This document shows positions 61,783 through 64,000 of a DNA stretch of 64,000 bases, in pieces. How positions within the stretch are numbered: the first letter of the stretch is position 1; each line of letters opens with the position of its first letter. The notes beneath the pieces are model-generated. The model saw only the letters and a list, made by a program, of their open reading frames with translations, searched no databases and had not been told where the DNA came from. Source of the DNA: Terriglobales bacterium. Lineage in GTDB: Bacteria; Acidobacteriota; Terriglobia; Terriglobales; Acidobacteriaceae. The stretch covers positions 248,001-312,000 of the forward strand of contig JAOAPE010000005.1 in the NCBI GenBank assembly GCA_025462725.1, read 5' to 3'. Position numbers and translations under genes: made by a program.

Positions 61783-63069
61783 TCAGATTCCTGCTTGCAT
61801 GGGGATCAAAGAGCCGGAAGCATTTTGCGAGCGCTTGCCCTTATTAGCCTTCGCAACAGCATGACGATAAACGTCGTCATACAGCTTCCCGAGTCGTTGC
61901 GGATTGCGCGTGTGCTGTAGATGCTGCTTTCCAGCTTCGCCGAGCGCGCGACGGAAATCCGCGTTGCGCGTCATGAATGAAAGCCGATGCACCATCTCGC
62001 GCCTCACATTTTCTTTGTCCGCAGAGTACCAGAGCAGCCCGCGACCTTCGGGACTCGTTTCCCGATTCATGGCATTATCAGCGGCCAAGACTGCCTTGCC
62101 ATGTGACATCGCCAGTACAGCCAGCGATTCCATGCGATGGTGCGATTCTCCTGCATTCATGGCGACCGGATCAGCGATGACTGTCTGTGCGGCTTCTACC
62201 GCTTTCAGGCAATCCTCTTCAGGGACCACAGTAACTTTCTCGCGAATTCCCAAGTCTCTCGCCCGCTTGCTCGTCTCCAGTAGCAACTCACTCGGAGTGA
62301 TCACCAATAGCCGGGCAGTCTCGGCCTCAAGTAAGAGTTGGGAGAAAACTGTAAAGAGGATATCCACTGAAAGCGCCGCTGCGGTCTGTCCTGGGGCGTC
62401 GGATTCAGCAGCAGCTGGCCCCTGTGCGATCTTGACCGCAATGGGAACTGTGCGGTTGAGACCAGAATCTTCACTCTTATAGGGATTATTTTCGTCCTGG
62501 TCTGAATGAGCTGTCGAAATCGGATCAGGCACAACAAACACATCTTGAGAAGCAATGCCGCGCGTGATGCAATCCTTCCTCATTCCTTCTGAGTGGACCA
62601 CTACTGCGGCTGACCTCGCGAGAGCAAACTGTTCTGCTGTCTTGAACGATCTTGCCAGCCAAGACCCATTGGCGGAGGATTGCTCTTCAATCCACTGGTC
62701 TAAGTCGTAAACAACCACGTCATCGCCGCGTACCGCCGCCATTCCTGCGGCGAATGAGTGTGCGTGGAGCAGTTGAGCATTGATGTTGGTTCCATTCTCG
62801 TCGAACTGCTTTCGCCATTGCCGCACATCCTGCCAACCTTGAAGGAGTGATGCTGGAGTCTGGGTGTTGGATTTTTCCAATAAGAAATGCGGCGCGGGTT
62901 CCTGACGCGAGTTGAGGGTCAGCAGGTACGGACGCATCCCTACTTGCAACTGGACATCGACAACGTTCGCCACTTCCCGTGCCAAGTTGCATGCGTGCAC
63001 TACCGTCCAAGCGCGCACGTTGTTATCCCTGGTCGAGATCTCTTGATACTTCTGCAGCAATGCGGGCAT
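61783..63069 (-). CDS. Glycosyltransferase, GT4-like
   Basis: 428 residues. N-terminal half 'LLHAHSFAAGMAAV' and 'DQWIEEQ', middle 'SAAVVVHSEGMRKDCI' and 'VFVVPDPIS', C-terminal half with 'EKVTVVPEEDCLKAVEAAQTV', 'LAVLAMSHGKAVLAADN' and 'GLLWYSADKENVRREMVHRL', the two-domain GT-B plan of family 4. The usual EX7E is degenerate ('AGESHHRMESLAVLAM'). A donor-binding insert rich in acidic residues sits at about 195-235. It starts 1 base after the diguanylate cyclase gene ends, so both are one transcription unit. Confidence 0.8.
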   Translation of the reverse strand: MPALLQKYQEISTRDNNVRAWTVVHACNLAREVANVVDVQLQVGMRPYLLTLNSRQEPAPHFLLEKSNTQTPASLLQGWQDVRQWRKQFDENGTNINAQLLHAHSFAAGMAAVRGDDVVVYDLDQWIEEQSSANGSWLARSFKTAEQFALARSAAVVVHSEGMRKDCITRGIASQDVFVVPDPISTAHSDQDENNPYKSEDSGLNRTVPIAVKIAQGPAAAESDAPGQTAAALSVDILFTVFSQLLLEAETARLLVITPSELLLETSKRARDLGIREKVTVVPEEDCLKAVEAAQTVIADPVAMNAGESHHRMESLAVLAMSHGKAVLAADNAMNRETSPEGRGLLWYSADKENVRREMVHRLSFMTRNADFRRALGEAGKQHLQHTRNPQRLGKLYDDVYRHAVAKANKGKRSQNASGSLIPMQAGI

Positions 63070-63070
63070 T

Positions 63071-64000
63071 TTAGGAGACCTCTTGTGCGCGTTTCTTCGC
63101 GATGTCTGAGTGCTTCACGACTGTGTTACGCCCCTGGTTTTTAGCAGCATAGAGTGCGGCATCCGCTGACTCCACTAGTTCACGCCGGTTCTTGATGTTT
63201 GAACCGAAAACAGAAAGTCCGATACTGATTGAAAGATTTTCTTTTTGTGGCGATCCGGATTTGTTGGCCGCTGCCGGGATCGTGAATCCGCTATTCTCCA
63301 TGGCCTTACGGATGCGTTGGGCCACCGCGAATCCTTCTTCCTCGGTAGTCTCCGGCAATATGATGACAAATTCCTCGCCGCCATAGCGGGCTACTGTGTC
63401 CACTTCGCGCATGTCCTCCATTAAGACACGAGCGACTTGCCGCAACACCTGGTCACCAATATGGTGGCCGTAGGTATCATTCAGGCACTTGAAGTGGTCG
63501 ATATCCAACATTAAGAGGACGAACTCCTGCTGCTTGCGTTCGGAACGCTTCACTTCGAGTTCAAGTTGCTGTTCGAAGTATCCGCGAGAACGTAGTCCGG
63601 TAAGATGATCTGTGAAAGCGAAAAGGATCAATCCTTCATTCGCGCGCTCACGCGCGAGGACGTTTTCTGCTACTCGCGCCAGCGCCCACAGTAGCTGGGC
63701 GTCTTCTTTGTCGAATGCATTGTGCCGCTTCGAAAAATATTGCATAGAGCCCATCACCCGGTTGTTCACGAGAACGGGTATCACCGCTGCCGAGGAAGCT
63801 CCCACAGCGTTCAAAAGTTTGTCCGCTTCAGGATCCTTGCCTTCCTGTACCAGCATCGGCTTGCCAAACTTCATGCACCAGTAATCAAGTATGTTTCCTG
63901 ATGCGATCGTACCCAAGATCTCAGGATCGATCCCGGGCGATATCCGCAACTGTGATTGTTCGTCGGCCTCGTTCCAGAAATAGACGAGTGCCTTGTCAGA
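63071..64000 (-). CDS. GAF-GGDEF diguanylate cyclase (5' part missing)
   Basis: The frame is open to the window edge, so the N-terminus lies outside. Visible: a GAF-like sensor domain ('GNILDYWCMKFGKPMLVQEG', 'SAAVIPVLVNNRVMGSMQYF') and a GGDEF domain with 'LLMLDIDHFKCLNDTYGH', active site RYGGEEF and an intact inhibitory RxxD (REVD) 5 residues before it. It should make c-di-GMP. The downstream glycosyltransferase in the same operon fits c-di-GMP control of surface polysaccharide. Confidence 0.93.
   Translation of the reverse strand, partial: SDKALVYFWNEADEQSQLRISPGIDPEILGTIASGNILDYWCMKFGKPMLVQEGKDPEADKLLNAVGASSAAVIPVLVNNRVMGSMQYFSKRHNAFDKEDAQLLWALARVAENVLARERANEGLILFAFTDHLTGLRSRGYFEQQLELEVKRSERKQQEFVLLMLDIDHFKCLNDTYGHHIGDQVLRQVARVLMEDMREVDTVARYGGEEFVIILPETTEEEGFAVAQRIRKAMENSGFTIPAAANKSGSPQKENLSISIGLSVFGSNIKNRRELVESADAALYAAKNQGRNTVVKHSDIAKKRAQEVS

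Noticed and set aside
1-64000. CRISPR array, insertion sequence, prophage or rRNA/tRNA genes
   Set aside because: No spaced direct repeats of CRISPR type, no transposase or integrase motifs and no RNA gene signatures were seen on reading the gene-free regions.

Overview
The window looks like a chromosomal segment of an Acidobacteriota bacterium (Koribacter/Terriglobia-like). The evidence is the gene content: a long Oar-type TonB-dependent receptor with an N-terminal carboxypeptidase-regulatory-like domain, an 808-residue duplicated MacB-like permease of the ADOP type, a BNR-repeat exported protein, TonB_C proteins, an outer membrane BamA/Skp pair, and many short intergenic repeats. No rRNA, tRNA, CRISPR array, transposase or phage gene was found. 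Taxonomy is inferred from gene families only.

Layout. 1-11 kb: end of an ABC permease, a Cys/His-rich exported protein, the TonB receptor, an SDR oxidoreductase, an exported rhodanese, a BNR protein and a TPR protein. 11-13.2 kb: a metal-stress locus, made of a 47-residue metallothionein-like gene divergent from a CorE-like ECF sigma factor with its own Cys motifs, followed by a TPMT methyltransferase. 13-19 kb: a TMEM175-type channel, a Crp/Fnr regulator, a lone receiver domain, a 58-residue zinc-finger protein and a hybrid histidine kinase with duplicated PAS domains. 19-24 kb: a TonB-like protein and a membrane/FAD-oxidase operon. 24-30.5 kb: the translation cluster rplM-rpsI-rpsB-tsf-pyrH-frr, interrupted by an unrelated membrane gene and an AAA ATPase. 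30.7-37 kb: a molybdopterin oxidoreductase, bamA and skp. 37-43 kb: the ADOP permease, TonB-ExbD and lepA. 43-49 kb: cstA and a MarR-led redox-stress cluster (DoxX, pirin, NmrA-like, FMN reductase, DinB). 49-56 kb: an MBL hydrolase, glutamate dehydrogenase, pgsA, an OmpA-like protein and an aroD-aroE fusion. 56-64 kb: an unusual chaperone/usher-like surface-fibre operon, a glycosyltransferase and a GAF-GGDEF diguanylate cyclase cut by the window edge.

The intergenic DNA is rich in structure. (1) A 220-bp element occurs twice (11172-11397 and 18720-18936). Each copy has a strong sigma70-type promoter on the minus strand and a perfect 17-bp palindrome whose base changes compensate between copies. 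(2) Arrays of heptanucleotides (TAGTCGG, TAGCTTT, TAGTGGC types) sit against gene boundaries at seven places and form a potential long hairpin between rplM and rpsI. (3) REP-like hairpins fill most other gaps. The best candidates for undescribed biology are the sigma/metallothionein/TPMT locus, the 220-bp element and the usher-like operon. All coordinates and motifs were read by eye; no database search was possible.
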